A stretch of 11,160 bases of DNA from an uncultured Oscillospiraceae bacterium (GTDB taxonomy: Bacteria; Bacillota; Clostridia; Oscillospirales; Oscillospiraceae), in contig CAKTBC010000059.1 of the NCBI GenBank assembly GCA_934533005.1, forward strand, positions 1 to 11,160, read 5' to 3'. Of this stretch, positions 1-6,036 are shown one piece after another (position 1 is the first letter of the stretch; each line of letters begins with the position of its first letter). The translations under genes were made by a program, and so were the position numbers. The notes under the pieces are model-generated. The model was given only the letters and a program-made list of their open reading frames with translations, was not told where the DNA came from and made no database searches.

Positions 1-7
1 TTGAAAT

Positions 8-14
8 AAGGAAG
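8..14 (+). promoter_or_regulatory. Ribosome binding site of the DUF362 gene
   Basis: AAGGAAG lies 7 bases before the ATG at 22 and fixes this start. The promoter, if there is one close by, is outside the window. Confidence 0.7.
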
Positions 15-21
15 ACACGTT

Positions 22-897
22 ATGAAACCCACCGTATATTTCTCCCGGGAGATCACGCCGGAAAAGGTGCTGGAGCTTTACCGCGCGCTTGGCAAGGAGC
101 TTCCGGGCAAGGTCGCGGTTAAGGTGCACTCCGGCGAGGAGGGCAACCAGAACTTCCTGCACCCCGAATTCTGGAAGAGCGTTGTAGAAGCAGTGAACGG
201 CACCGTCGTCGAGTGCAACACGGCGTATGCAGGCTCCCGCAATTACACCGAGCAGCACCGCCGTCTCCTGCGCAAGCACGGCTGGTCGGAGGTGTTTGAT
301 GTGGACATTCTCGACGCCGAAGGCCCCGATCTGGAGCTGCCCATCCCGAACGGCCATGTGCTGAAAAAGGACATCGTTGGCAAGGACATCGAAAACTATA
401 ACTCCATGCTCGTCCTCTCCCACTTCAAGGGTCACCCGATGGGCGGCTACGGCGGAGCGCTCAAGCAGCTCTCCATCGGCTGCGCCTCCACCGCGGGCAA
501 GGTGTGGATCCATTCCGGCGGCACGACGGTCGACCAGATCTGGGACAGCCATCCGCCGCAGGATGTGTTCCTTGCAGGTATGGCAGACGCGGCCAGCGCC
601 GTTGTGGATCATTTCCACGGCAACATGGCGTTCGTGAACGTGATGAAAAACCTCTCCGTCGACTGCGACTGCTGCGCCGTGGCGGAGGATCCCTGCATGA
701 AGGATATCGGCATTCTCGCCTCGCTCGACCCGGTCGCGGTCGATCAGGCGTGCATCGATCTTGTCTACGCCGCAACGGACGACCCCGGCCAGAAGCACTT
801 CATCGAGCGCGTGGAGTCGCGCCACGGTATCCACACGATCGAGTGCGCCGCTGCTCTCGGTGTCGGCAGCCGGGAGTATGAGCTCGTCGAATTGTAA
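22..897 (+). CDS. DUF362 domain-containing protein
   Basis: This 291-residue soluble protein has no signal peptide or membrane segment. It matches my memory of the DUF362 family, a group of uncharacterised proteins often linked to iron-sulfur or redox functions. The clearest signature is the segment at residues 133-148, with HFKGH followed by GGYGGALK. The family-typical block at about 228-247 (DIGILASLDPVAVDQAC) is also present. Six cysteines are seen: C65, C154, C215, C217, C218 and C225. The 215-225 group (CDCC then C) could bind metal or a cluster, but there is no classical CxxCxxC ferredoxin repeat like that attached to some DUF362 proteins. The start at 22 has a good ribosome binding site. 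The next gene has its own promoter, so the two need not be one operon. The family assignment is firm; the biochemical role is unknown. Confidence 0.85.
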   Translation: MKPTVYFSREITPEKVLELYRALGKELPGKVAVKVHSGEEGNQNFLHPEFWKSVVEAVNGTVVECNTAYAGSRNYTEQHRRLLRKHGWSEVFDVDILDAEGPDLELPIPNGHVLKKDIVGKDIENYNSMLVLSHFKGHPMGGYGGALKQLSIGCASTAGKVWIHSGGTTVDQIWDSHPPQDVFLAGMADAASAVVDHFHGNMAFVNVMKNLSVDCDCCAVAEDPCMKDIGILASLDPVAVDQACIDLVYAATDDPGQKHFIERVESRHGIHTIECAAALGVGSREYELVEL

Positions 898-924
898 AAA
901 ACACGCGCGGCGCTTTTGGCGGAA

Positions 925-954
925 TTGACAAGATAAATCTTTGCGTGATAAAAT
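925..954 (+). promoter_or_regulatory. Sigma-A promoter of the yitT-family gene
   Basis: A perfect -35 TTGACA (925-930) is followed after 18 bases by TAAAAT (949-954). A TG one base before the -10 makes an extended -10 element. Transcription should start near 961, leaving a leader of about 78 bases. The rest of the 898-1038 gap holds no other gene I trust and no clear terminator for the gene before it. Confidence 0.75.
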
Positions 955-1009
955 AAAAGAAGAGCGGATGCGGATCGGTCTCACAATTCGCGTTCGTTCT
1001 TCGTTTTTT

Positions 1010-1030
1010 GATAAAAGGGGATAAAAGGAG
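1010..1030 (+). promoter_or_regulatory. Tandem Shine-Dalgarno-like repeat before the yitT-family gene
   Basis: GATAAAAGGG (1010-1019) is followed directly by GATAAAAGGA (1020-1029). The second copy provides AAAAGGAG, 8 bases before the ATG at 1039, and is the functional ribosome binding site by spacing. The first copy is too far upstream to act on the same start. Confidence 0.6.
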
Positions 1031-1038
1031 AAAGGGAG

Positions 1039-1935
1039 ATGGCCGCCGTGGGTAAGCTGTTCGGAAAAACGTGGATGTTCGATACGCTTGTGGAGATCGT
1101 CGGGAGCATATTGACCGGCGTTGCCATCTATAACTTCGCGCTGCCGGCAAAGTTCCCGATGACCGGCTTTTCCGGCCTCGCGCTGATTTTATACCGTCTT
1201 TTCGGCCTGCCCATCGGCGTGATGACGATCGTGCTCAACATCCCGGTGGCGATCATCTGCTACCGGATGCTCGGCCACCGGTTTTTCCTTTGCAGCGTCC
1301 GGTGCATGATCCTATCCTCGCTCTTTATTGACTATATAGCGCCGCTCCTGCCAGTATATACCGGCGAGCGGCTCATCGCCGCCATCTGCGCGGGCGTGCT
1401 CGGCGGGCTGGGCTATGCGCTCATCTATATGCGCAATTCCTCCACCGGCGGCGCGGACTTCATCACGCTGGCTCTCAAGGCCAAGCACCCGCATCTGCCG
1501 CTCGGCCGGTTCATCCTGCTCACGGACGGCGTCGTCGTGTTGCTCGGCGGCATCATTTTCCACGATTTCGACGGCATCGTCTACGGCATGCTCATTGATC
1601 TCGTTTTTGCCGTCATCGCCGACAAGATCATGTACGGTGCGAACGCCGGCAAGCTCGCGCTCATCGTCACCGATCACGGCAAAGCTGTCACGGAACGGAT
1701 CGACGAGCTCTGCGGCCGCGGCACAACGATCATCGATGCGCGCGGCGGCTTCCGGCAGGATCACCGCGATGTGGTGATGTGCGCCTGCTCCGGGAAGGAG
1801 ATGTTCACGATCACCCGCGAGGTGAAGCTGCTCGACCCGGCGTCGTTCACCATCATCCTCGAATCCAACGAAGTCCACGGCGAGGGCTTCCACATGCTCC
1901 GCGTGGCGGAACCGCCTGCAAGGGACGAGAAATAA
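1039..1935 (+). CDS. YitT-family membrane protein (DUF161 plus DUF2179)
   Basis: This 298-residue protein has a multi-pass membrane N-terminal half and a soluble C-terminal domain, the usual layout and length of the YitT family. Hydrophobic stretches are seen at about residues 17-35, 44-56, 59-76, 88-103, 112-131, 157-173 and 179-196. The block around 132-142 (RNSSTGGADFI) is the most typical family motif. From about residue 200 onward the sequence reads as a DUF2179 domain, ending near the conserved NEVHGEGF segment (277-284). The family is widespread in Firmicutes, but its transported substrate or signal is not established. Its own sigma-A promoter and a strong terminator suggest it is transcribed alone. 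The ATG at 1039 is set by AAAAGGAG 8 bases upstream. Confidence 0.88.
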   Translation: MAAVGKLFGKTWMFDTLVEIVGSILTGVAIYNFALPAKFPMTGFSGLALILYRLFGLPIGVMTIVLNIPVAIICYRMLGHRFFLCSVRCMILSSLFIDYIAPLLPVYTGERLIAAICAGVLGGLGYALIYMRNSSTGGADFITLALKAKHPHLPLGRFILLTDGVVVLLGGIIFHDFDGIVYGMLIDLVFAVIADKIMYGANAGKLALIVTDHGKAVTERIDELCGRGTTIIDARGGFRQDHRDVVMCACSGKEMFTITREVKLLDPASFTIILESNEVHGEGFHMLRVAEPPARDEK

Positions 1936-1936
1936 C

Positions 1937-1978
1937 GAAAAAACGCATTCTCCGTTTCTGCGGAGAATGCGTTTTTTC
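1937..1978. terminator. Bidirectional intrinsic terminator between the yitT-family gene and rqcP
   Basis: A perfect 18-bp inverted repeat (1937-1954 and 1961-1978) surrounds a 6-base loop, TTTCTG. The outer end of each arm is A-rich on one side and T-rich on the other, so the RNA from either strand ends in a GC-containing stem plus a U run. It starts one base after the stop of the plus-strand gene, and its right arm overlaps the TGA stop of rqcP at 1977-1979, so it can stop both converging transcripts. Confidence 0.93.
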
Positions 1979-2216
1979 ATAGTTCGCGGTACATTGCGGC
2001 GGCGTCGTCTTTCTTGACCGTTTCCTGCACGGAGAGAACTTCCGCCCGCAGCGTTTTTGCGCCGAAGCGGATCTCGATCACGTCGCCCACCCTCACATCG
2101 GTGGAGGGTTTGGCGACACGCCCGCCGACGGACACATGCCCGCCGTCGCACGCCTCCTGCGCCACGGTGCGGCGCTTGATGAGCCGCGAGACCTTCAGCC
2201 ACTTGTCGAGCCGCAT
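1977..2216 (-). CDS. rqcP: RNA-binding S4-domain protein of the RqcP (YabO) type
   Basis: This 79-residue protein is essentially a single S4 RNA-binding domain. It opens with MRLDKWLKVSRLIKRR, almost identical to the start I recall for Bacillus subtilis YabO, now called RqcP. The match continues through the 'GRVAKPSTDVRVGD' region (about 32-45), 'IRFGAKTL' (49-56) and the ending near 'KKDDAAAMY' (68-76). RqcP binds stalled large ribosomal subunits and helps RqcH add alanine tails to nascent chains. In Bacillus it sits near mazG/yabN and divIC; here it follows a small P-loop NTPase gene instead. Its ATG lies 1 base past that gene's stop codon, so translation is probably coupled. Hsp15-like heat-shock S4 proteins are the other possibility, but they are longer and less similar. 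Confidence 0.9.
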   Translation of the reverse strand: MRLDKWLKVSRLIKRRTVAQEACDGGHVSVGGRVAKPSTDVRVGDVIEIRFGAKTLRAEVLSVQETVKKDDAAAMYREL

Positions 2217-2217
2217 A

Positions 2218-2628
2218 TCAGAAATATTTCTTCAGACCGTCGCCCGCGCCGGAAGGATCGGCGGTGATGGTGATGGTGAAGTTGATGTTCTCGCGCTCGC
2301 CAAACGCGGAGAGCGTGTCGAGGAACTTCTCCAGCGCCTCGTTGGAGCGGTCGTCGAGGATCTTGTTGAGATCGTCGATGAAGAAATGGGTGATGTCGTA
2401 ATTGCCGGCGTGCAGGCCGCACAGGAAGCCGAGCAGCATCGTGTTGCCGCGGACGCCGTAATCGTCGGTGCGGATCAGCCGCGCCTGATAGGGAATATCA
2501 TAGGTCAGATGCCGGCTCTTTTCGATGCAGACAACATTGCCCTGCTCCTTTTCAATGGCTTCGCTGACGAGAGAGATCAGGGTCTTGGTCTTGCCGGAGC
2601 CGGACAGACCCATGATGAGTTTAACCAT
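2218..2628 (-). CDS. Small P-loop NTPase of unknown function
   Basis: The protein has 136 residues. A Walker A motif, GLSGSGKT, sits at residues 7-14 close to the N-terminus. A Walker B-like strand, ITHFFIDDL (79-87), ends in two aspartates. A third strand at 116-122 (NFTITIT) is followed by ADP, in the place where P-loop ATPases often carry a sensor. The protein is too short for a PilT or other secretion ATPase and has no helicase motifs, so I read it as a compact stand-alone ATP-binding protein. I recognise no named family. The start has a clean ribosome binding site, AGGTGA, 6 bases upstream, and a sigma-A promoter lies before it. It is the first gene of a two-gene unit with rqcP, which hints at a role near the ribosome, but that is inference. 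Confidence 0.78.
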   Translation of the reverse strand: MVKLIMGLSGSGKTKTLISLVSEAIEKEQGNVVCIEKSRHLTYDIPYQARLIRTDDYGVRGNTMLLGFLCGLHAGNYDITHFFIDDLNKILDDRSNEALEKFLDTLSAFGERENINFTITITADPSGAGDGLKKYF

Positions 2629-2684
2629 AGGAAATCACCTCATTTGTAATTTTGAAAGAAAGATGCGAACACTTCTTTTTAAGT

Positions 2685-2713
2685 ATTCTACCATCTTCCG
2701 CCGCCCGTTGCAA
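2685..2713 (-). promoter_or_regulatory. Sigma-A promoter of the P-loop NTPase-rqcP operon
   Basis: Read on the minus strand, TTGCAA (2713-2708) is followed after exactly 17 bases by TAGAAT (2690-2685). Transcription should start near 2678, about 50 bases before the ATG at 2628. The pgi gene ends only 31 bases upstream of the -35, and no clear pgi terminator is seen, so some read-through is possible. Confidence 0.72.
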
Positions 2714-2743
2714 GGCGCTTTTCGCTTGTTCACCGAATGTTCT

Positions 2744-4012
2744 TCATTTCAGCGCGGCAAGACCGCGGAACATGAGCTTTTTATAGGCCTCCACACCCGG
2801 CTGATCGAAGGGGTTCACGCCCTCCATGTAGCCGGAGATGCCGCAGGCGAGCTCAAAGAAGCAGACGAGCTCGGCAAAGCCGGTCTCGGCCATGTCCGTT
2901 ACCTCAATGGCGAGATTGGGGACGCCGCCTTCGATGTGCGCGGTCTTTACCGCCGCGCGGGCAATGGCGGCGATCTCGTTGAAGTCGTGTCCGGCGAGAT
3001 AGTTCAGCCCGTCGCCGTCGTGCGCGTCGGCGGGAACGGTGTACCCGCCGGGGAGCGAGGCAAAGCTCACGACCGTCTCCATCAGATGGCGCGGGCCTTC
3101 CTGAATGTACTGCCCCATGGAGTGCAGATCGGCGTTATACTCTACGCTCGCCGGGAAAATGCCGAGGCCGTTCTTACCCTCGGATTCGCCGTAAAGCTGT
3201 TTCCACCACTCGGCCATCATGCGGAAGCGCGGCTCGTAGCACGCGAGGATCTCCACGGCCTTGCCGCTCTTATAGAGCGCCTGGCGCGCGGCGGCATACT
3301 GCCAGCAGGGGTTATTTTCGCTGCGCTCATCGAGAGAAGCAAATGTCTCCTCGGCGACGGTGAGGATCTTTTCAATGTCGATCCCCGCGGCGCAGAGCGG
3401 CAGCAGGCCGACGGCGGAGAGCACGCTGTAGCGCCCGCCGACATCGTCCGGCACGACAAAGCTTTCCCACCCGGCGGCGTCCGCCTCGCTCTTGAGAGCG
3501 CCGCGTCGCGCGTCGGTCGTGGCGAAGATGCGGCGGTTGGCCTCTTCCTCGCCGTATTTCTTTATGAGCAGATCGCGGAACACGCGGAAGCCGAGCGCCG
3601 GCTCGAGTGTCGTGCCGGATTTTGAAACGACGTTCACGCAGAAATCGCGCTCTCCGAGCTTTGTGATCGTGTCATGAAGCGTCACGGCGGAAAGACCGTT
3701 TCCGGCAAAGAGCAGCTCCGCGCCGCCCTCGCGCCGGCCGATCAGCTCATAGGCCGCTCTCGCGCCGAGATACGATCCGCCGATACCGACGACAACAAGC
3801 GCGTCGCCCTTTTCGCGGATCGTCTTTCCCGCGGCAAGAATGCGCGCGAGCTCCGTTTCGCGGATGCGGCGCGGCAGCTCCGGCCAGCCAAGGAAATCCG
3901 AGCCCGCGCCCGTCTTTTCGCTGAGCATGCGGTGCGCCGCTTCTGCGGCGGCATAATCCGGTTTGTGTTCGCCGAAGAACGGCGCAGCGCCGGTGAGATC
4001 AACATGAATCAT
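2744..4012 (-). CDS. pgi: Glucose-6-phosphate isomerase
   Basis: This enzyme interconverts glucose 6-phosphate and fructose 6-phosphate in the cytoplasm (glycolysis and gluconeogenesis). The 422-residue length is a little below the roughly 450 of Bacillus Pgi and fits the short bacterial form. Two sugar-isomerase domains are visible. VGIGGSYLGA (75-84) and SKSGTTLEP (130-138) bind the phosphate. GGRYSVLSAVGLLP (192-205) carries the conserved Arg194 and is a signature of the family. GESEGK (275-280) holds the likely catalytic Glu, HSMGQ (297-301) the catalytic His297, and VEAYKK (407-412) the conserved C-terminal Lys. No key residue is missing. The ATG at 4012 has AGGGAGGT 6 bases upstream, and a strong promoter lies just before it. 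The gene is probably its own transcription unit. Confidence 0.96.
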   Translation of the reverse strand: MIHVDLTGAAPFFGEHKPDYAAAEAAHRMLSEKTGAGSDFLGWPELPRRIRETELARILAAGKTIREKGDALVVVGIGGSYLGARAAYELIGRREGGAELLFAGNGLSAVTLHDTITKLGERDFCVNVVSKSGTTLEPALGFRVFRDLLIKKYGEEEANRRIFATTDARRGALKSEADAAGWESFVVPDDVGGRYSVLSAVGLLPLCAAGIDIEKILTVAEETFASLDERSENNPCWQYAAARQALYKSGKAVEILACYEPRFRMMAEWWKQLYGESEGKNGLGIFPASVEYNADLHSMGQYIQEGPRHLMETVVSFASLPGGYTVPADAHDGDGLNYLAGHDFNEIAAIARAAVKTAHIEGGVPNLAIEVTDMAETGFAELVCFFELACGISGYMEGVNPFDQPGVEAYKKLMFRGLAALK

Positions 4013-4051
4013 TGGTATACCTCCCTGCGGTTAATTTCTCTCTTTAGCGAC

Positions 4052-4080
4052 ATTGTACACTCTCCGGCGCTCACTTGCAA
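4052..4080 (-). promoter_or_regulatory. Sigma-A promoter of pgi
   Basis: On the minus strand TTGCAA (4080-4075) and TACAAT (4057-4052) are separated by exactly 17 bases. The -35 begins 6 bases beyond the stop of the carboxypeptidase gene. Transcription should start near 4045, giving a leader of roughly 33 bases. Confidence 0.75.
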
Positions 4081-4086
4081 GATGAA

Positions 4087-5235
4087 CTATTGCGTATTCG
4101 TCCGTCCGCAGAGCGCCGCGGCGAGCCGCACCCACAGCTCCCCGACGCCAACGCGCTCCACGCTCTCCGCCGCGCAGATCGGAACGCTCGCGACCGTCTC
4201 GTTCCCGGCAACATACCGGAGCGTTCCGAGCGGCTGCCCGGCGGCAACGGGCGCGTCGACTTTCTCCGGCAGCTCGTAAACGGCGGAGAGCTCTTTCTGC
4301 CGCGCCTTTTCGATGAGCACCGTCCCGGCGCTCTCACACACCGCGCGCACAGACCCCGCCTTGCCGAGCGACACGGGCACGTCGGGCGCGCCGGTCTCCG
4401 GCATGACAAGCGTGTAGTTGGCGAAGGCATAGTCCAGGAGCGTCCGCGCCGCGTCAAAGCGGAGCTGGCTCGTTTCGCCGTGGAGGATGACCGCGATATA
4501 CTCCACGCCGCCGCGCTCGGCGGAGGCGGCCAGGCAGTACATCGCCGTGGATGTGAAGCCTGTTTTGAGCCCCGTGCAGCCGTTATAGTGCCGCACGAGC
4601 TTATTCGTGTTCGTAAGGCCAAATTCACCGGAACGTATCGTGTCTTGCCAGATCGTCGTGTACTGCCGGACGAACTCGTGCCGTAAAAGCTCGCGCGACA
4701 TGACCGCAATGTCATAGGCGCAGGTGTAGTGCTCCGCGTCCTCGAAGAGGCCGGTGCAGTTCGTAAAGTGCGTATCGGTGAGCCCCAGCTCCTCCGCGCG
4801 GCGATTCATGCGCGCGACGAATGCTTCCTCCGAGCCGCAGAGCGCCTCCGCGAGCGCCACGGCGCAGTCGTTCGCCGAGACGACCGCTACGCACTTGGTC
4901 ATCTCCGCGACGGTCATCTCCTCGCCCTCCTCAAGCCAGATCTGGCTGCCGCCCATCGAGGCTGCGCAGCGGCTCGCTGTTATGGGATCGTCCGGCGATA
5001 TCGCACCGCTCTCTACCGCCTCTGCCACGAGCAGCAGTGTCATCACCTTCGTCACGCTTGCCGGGGAGAGATGCCGGTGGGATTCCTTCTCGTAGAGTAC
5101 CGTGCCGGTCTGCCGCTCCATCAGCACCGCCGCCGTGCAGGAAAGCGAAAAGCTCTCCTCCGGCAGAGGTTCCACGGCGAGAGCCGGTATCGTGAGGTAA
5201 AGAGCGGCCAGAGCCGCGCAAATGAACCTGCGCAT
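4087..5235 (-). CDS. Serine-type D-Ala-D-Ala carboxypeptidase (DacF/PBP5-like)
   Basis: This penicillin-binding protein trims the terminal D-alanine from peptidoglycan stem peptides outside the membrane. With the ATG at 5235 it has 382 residues. A signal peptide at 1-20 is typical (basic MRR, a hydrophobic core, and an ALA cleavage site). The three catalytic motifs are all present and well spaced: S60-V-T-K63, S120-A-N122 and K224-T-G226. Residues from about 275 onward form the C-terminal beta-rich PBP5 domain, and the last stretch (about 358-376) could be an amphipathic membrane anchor. The frame stays open upstream to 5391, but that extension would bury the signal peptide. The ATG at 5235 has AGGGAGG 7 bases before it, so I chose this start. 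It could equally be named dacF, dacA or dacB. The 244-base gap upstream holds no promoter I find convincing. Confidence 0.92.
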   Translation of the reverse strand: MRRFICAALAALYLTIPALAVEPLPEESFSLSCTAAVLMERQTGTVLYEKESHRHLSPASVTKVMTLLLVAEAVESGAISPDDPITASRCAASMGGSQIWLEEGEEMTVAEMTKCVAVVSANDCAVALAEALCGSEEAFVARMNRRAEELGLTDTHFTNCTGLFEDAEHYTCAYDIAVMSRELLRHEFVRQYTTIWQDTIRSGEFGLTNTNKLVRHYNGCTGLKTGFTSTAMYCLAASAERGGVEYIAVILHGETSQLRFDAARTLLDYAFANYTLVMPETGAPDVPVSLGKAGSVRAVCESAGTVLIEKARQKELSAVYELPEKVDAPVAAGQPLGTLRYVAGNETVASVPICAAESVERVGVGELWVRLAAALCGRTNTQ

Positions 5236-5266
5236 GGACGCGCCTCCCTTCTCCTCCCATCCTATT

Positions 5267-5289
5267 ATGAATAGACTGTGAATATTCAT
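5267..5289. repeat. Short inverted repeat upstream of the carboxypeptidase gene
   Basis: ATGAATA (5267-5273) and TATTCAT (5283-5289) are perfect 7-base arms around a 9-base centre. The element sits about 30 bases before the start codon, a position that suits an operator, but no regulator is evident. It overlaps one of the DnaA-box-like sites. Confidence 0.4.
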
Positions 5290-5392
5290 TTTTGTCCCGC
5301 GCCGGGAAATAATAGGAAATAAAAGAGTTTTGAACATTTCCCACAGAGTTTTCCACAGTGAATAGTGCTTGTCCAGCCTCCCAATATTCACA
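5277..5392. other. Cluster of DnaA-box-like 9-mers in an AT-rich intergenic gap
   Basis: Four sites resemble the DnaA box TTAT(C/T)CACA. They are TGTGAATAT at 5277-5285 (reverse strand, one mismatch), TTTCCCACA at 5337-5345 (two mismatches), TTTTCCACA at 5349-5357 (one mismatch) and ATATTCACA at 5384-5392 (one mismatch). The 10-mer TGTGAATATT at 5277-5286 is repeated in exact inverted form at 5383-5392. The gap 5236-5479 is clearly more AT-rich than its surroundings. No dnaA or dnaN gene is in the window, so this is not shown to be an origin. Confidence 0.35.
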
Positions 5393-5441
5393 TTATGGGT
5401 TACATAACGTTACTTTTTGTTAATTTTATGCACGAATATAG

Positions 5442-5470
5442 AAAAAGGTTCCCTCGGATGAGGGAACCTT
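5442..5470 (-). terminator. Intrinsic terminator of the GNAT gene
   Basis: A perfect 10-bp stem (AAGGTTCCCT at 5445-5454 with AGGGAACCTT at 5461-5470) has a 6-base loop. On the minus strand it is followed by a run of five T, at 5446-5442, partly inside the stem. It lies 9 bases past the stop of the GNAT gene. It also separates that gene from the carboxypeptidase downstream. Confidence 0.85.
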
Positions 5471-5479
5471 GTATGGCAA

Positions 5480-5965
5480 TCAAACCACGGTTTGCATGAT
5501 GTACATCTCGCCGGGGGCGGTGCCAAGATCTTCGTAGCGTTTATCGGCGATCGTGAACCCGGCGCGCTCGTAGCAGCGGACGGCGCGGGCGTTGAACGTG
5601 CGGACGCTGAGCTGCACCGCCGTATGGCCTCGCGTTTCGAGAATCTTTGCGAGCGCGAGCGCCATGAGCATGCACCCGTGACCCTGCCCGCATAGCTCCG
5701 GCTTCATCCCGACGCCGAGTTCCACGTGGCCGGGGCGGTCCATGATGTGGAAAAAGCCGAGAAGCTCTCCGGCGTACCGCACGGAAAAATAGGCGTTTTC
5801 GCGCTTTGCCGCATCCGTGATCGACCAGCCGCGCGCGGCGCATTCGTCCCAGGACGGAAAATTATAAACGGCGTATTCGCCGCCGTAGCGCCACGCTACC
5901 GCCTCGCGGGCTTCCTCGCCGGTGAGTGTCCCGACGGTATAAAGGGAAAGATTCGTCTCTGTCAA
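5480..5965 (-). CDS. GNAT-family N-acetyltransferase, TTG start
   Basis: This is an acetyl-CoA-dependent acyltransferase of the GNAT superfamily; the substrate is unknown. With the TTG at 5965 the product has 161 residues, a normal single-domain length. Motif A is seen at about 82-105, with the acetyl-CoA pyrophosphate loop CGQGHG at 92-97 following the strand ELGVGM. Motif B at 126-137 (NARAVRCYERAGF) has the usual Asn, Tyr and GF. The frame stays open further upstream, to 6097, but that part runs through a hairpin and the end of the preceding gene. GGAGG lies 6 bases before the TTG, so this start is preferred. The gene is 71 bases past the cysteine desulfurase stop with no promoter seen between, so it may be expressed by read-through. 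The fold is certain; the start is likely. Confidence 0.85.
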   Translation of the reverse strand: MTETNLSLYTVGTLTGEEAREAVAWRYGGEYAVYNFPSWDECAARGWSITDAAKRENAYFSVRYAGELLGFFHIMDRPGHVELGVGMKPELCGQGHGCMLMALALAKILETRGHTAVQLSVRTFNARAVRCYERAGFTIADKRYEDLGTAPGEMYIMQTVV

Positions 5966-5986
5966 AAGAATGCCTCCTCGCAAACA

Positions 5987-6017
5987 CGCCGCCGCAGCTC
6001 TTGACGCTGCGGCGGCG
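5987..6017 (-). terminator. GC-rich hairpin after the cysteine desulfurase gene; weak terminator or attenuator
   Basis: Perfect 12-bp arms (5987-5998 and 6006-6017) flank a 7-base loop. On the minus strand it follows the cysteine desulfurase stop by 19 bases and is followed only by TGTTTG, a poor U tract. It may therefore reduce rather than stop transcription into the GNAT gene, or protect the upstream mRNA end. Confidence 0.55.
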
Positions 6018-6036
6018 CTTGAGTACAATAGATTGG

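Noticed and set aside
968..1024. Possible leader peptide of 18 codons before the yitT-family gene (ATG at 968)
   Set aside because: The start would be only about 7 bases from the predicted transcription start, the ribosome binding site is poor, and no attenuator hairpin follows.
1312..2202. Minus-strand open frame of 296 codons opposite the yitT-family gene and overlapping rqcP
   Set aside because: It runs through the bidirectional terminator and is His/Arg/Glu-rich in the way of an antisense reading.
2525..3625. Long plus-strand open frame (366 codons) opposite pgi
   Set aside because: pgi on the other strand is certain with all its motifs; the antisense frame has low-complexity Arg/Ala/Gly-rich composition typical of GC-rich shadow frames.
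5236..5391. N-terminal extension of the carboxypeptidase by 52 codons
   Set aside because: It would place the signal peptide in the middle of the protein, and the ATG at 5235 has an excellent ribosome binding site.
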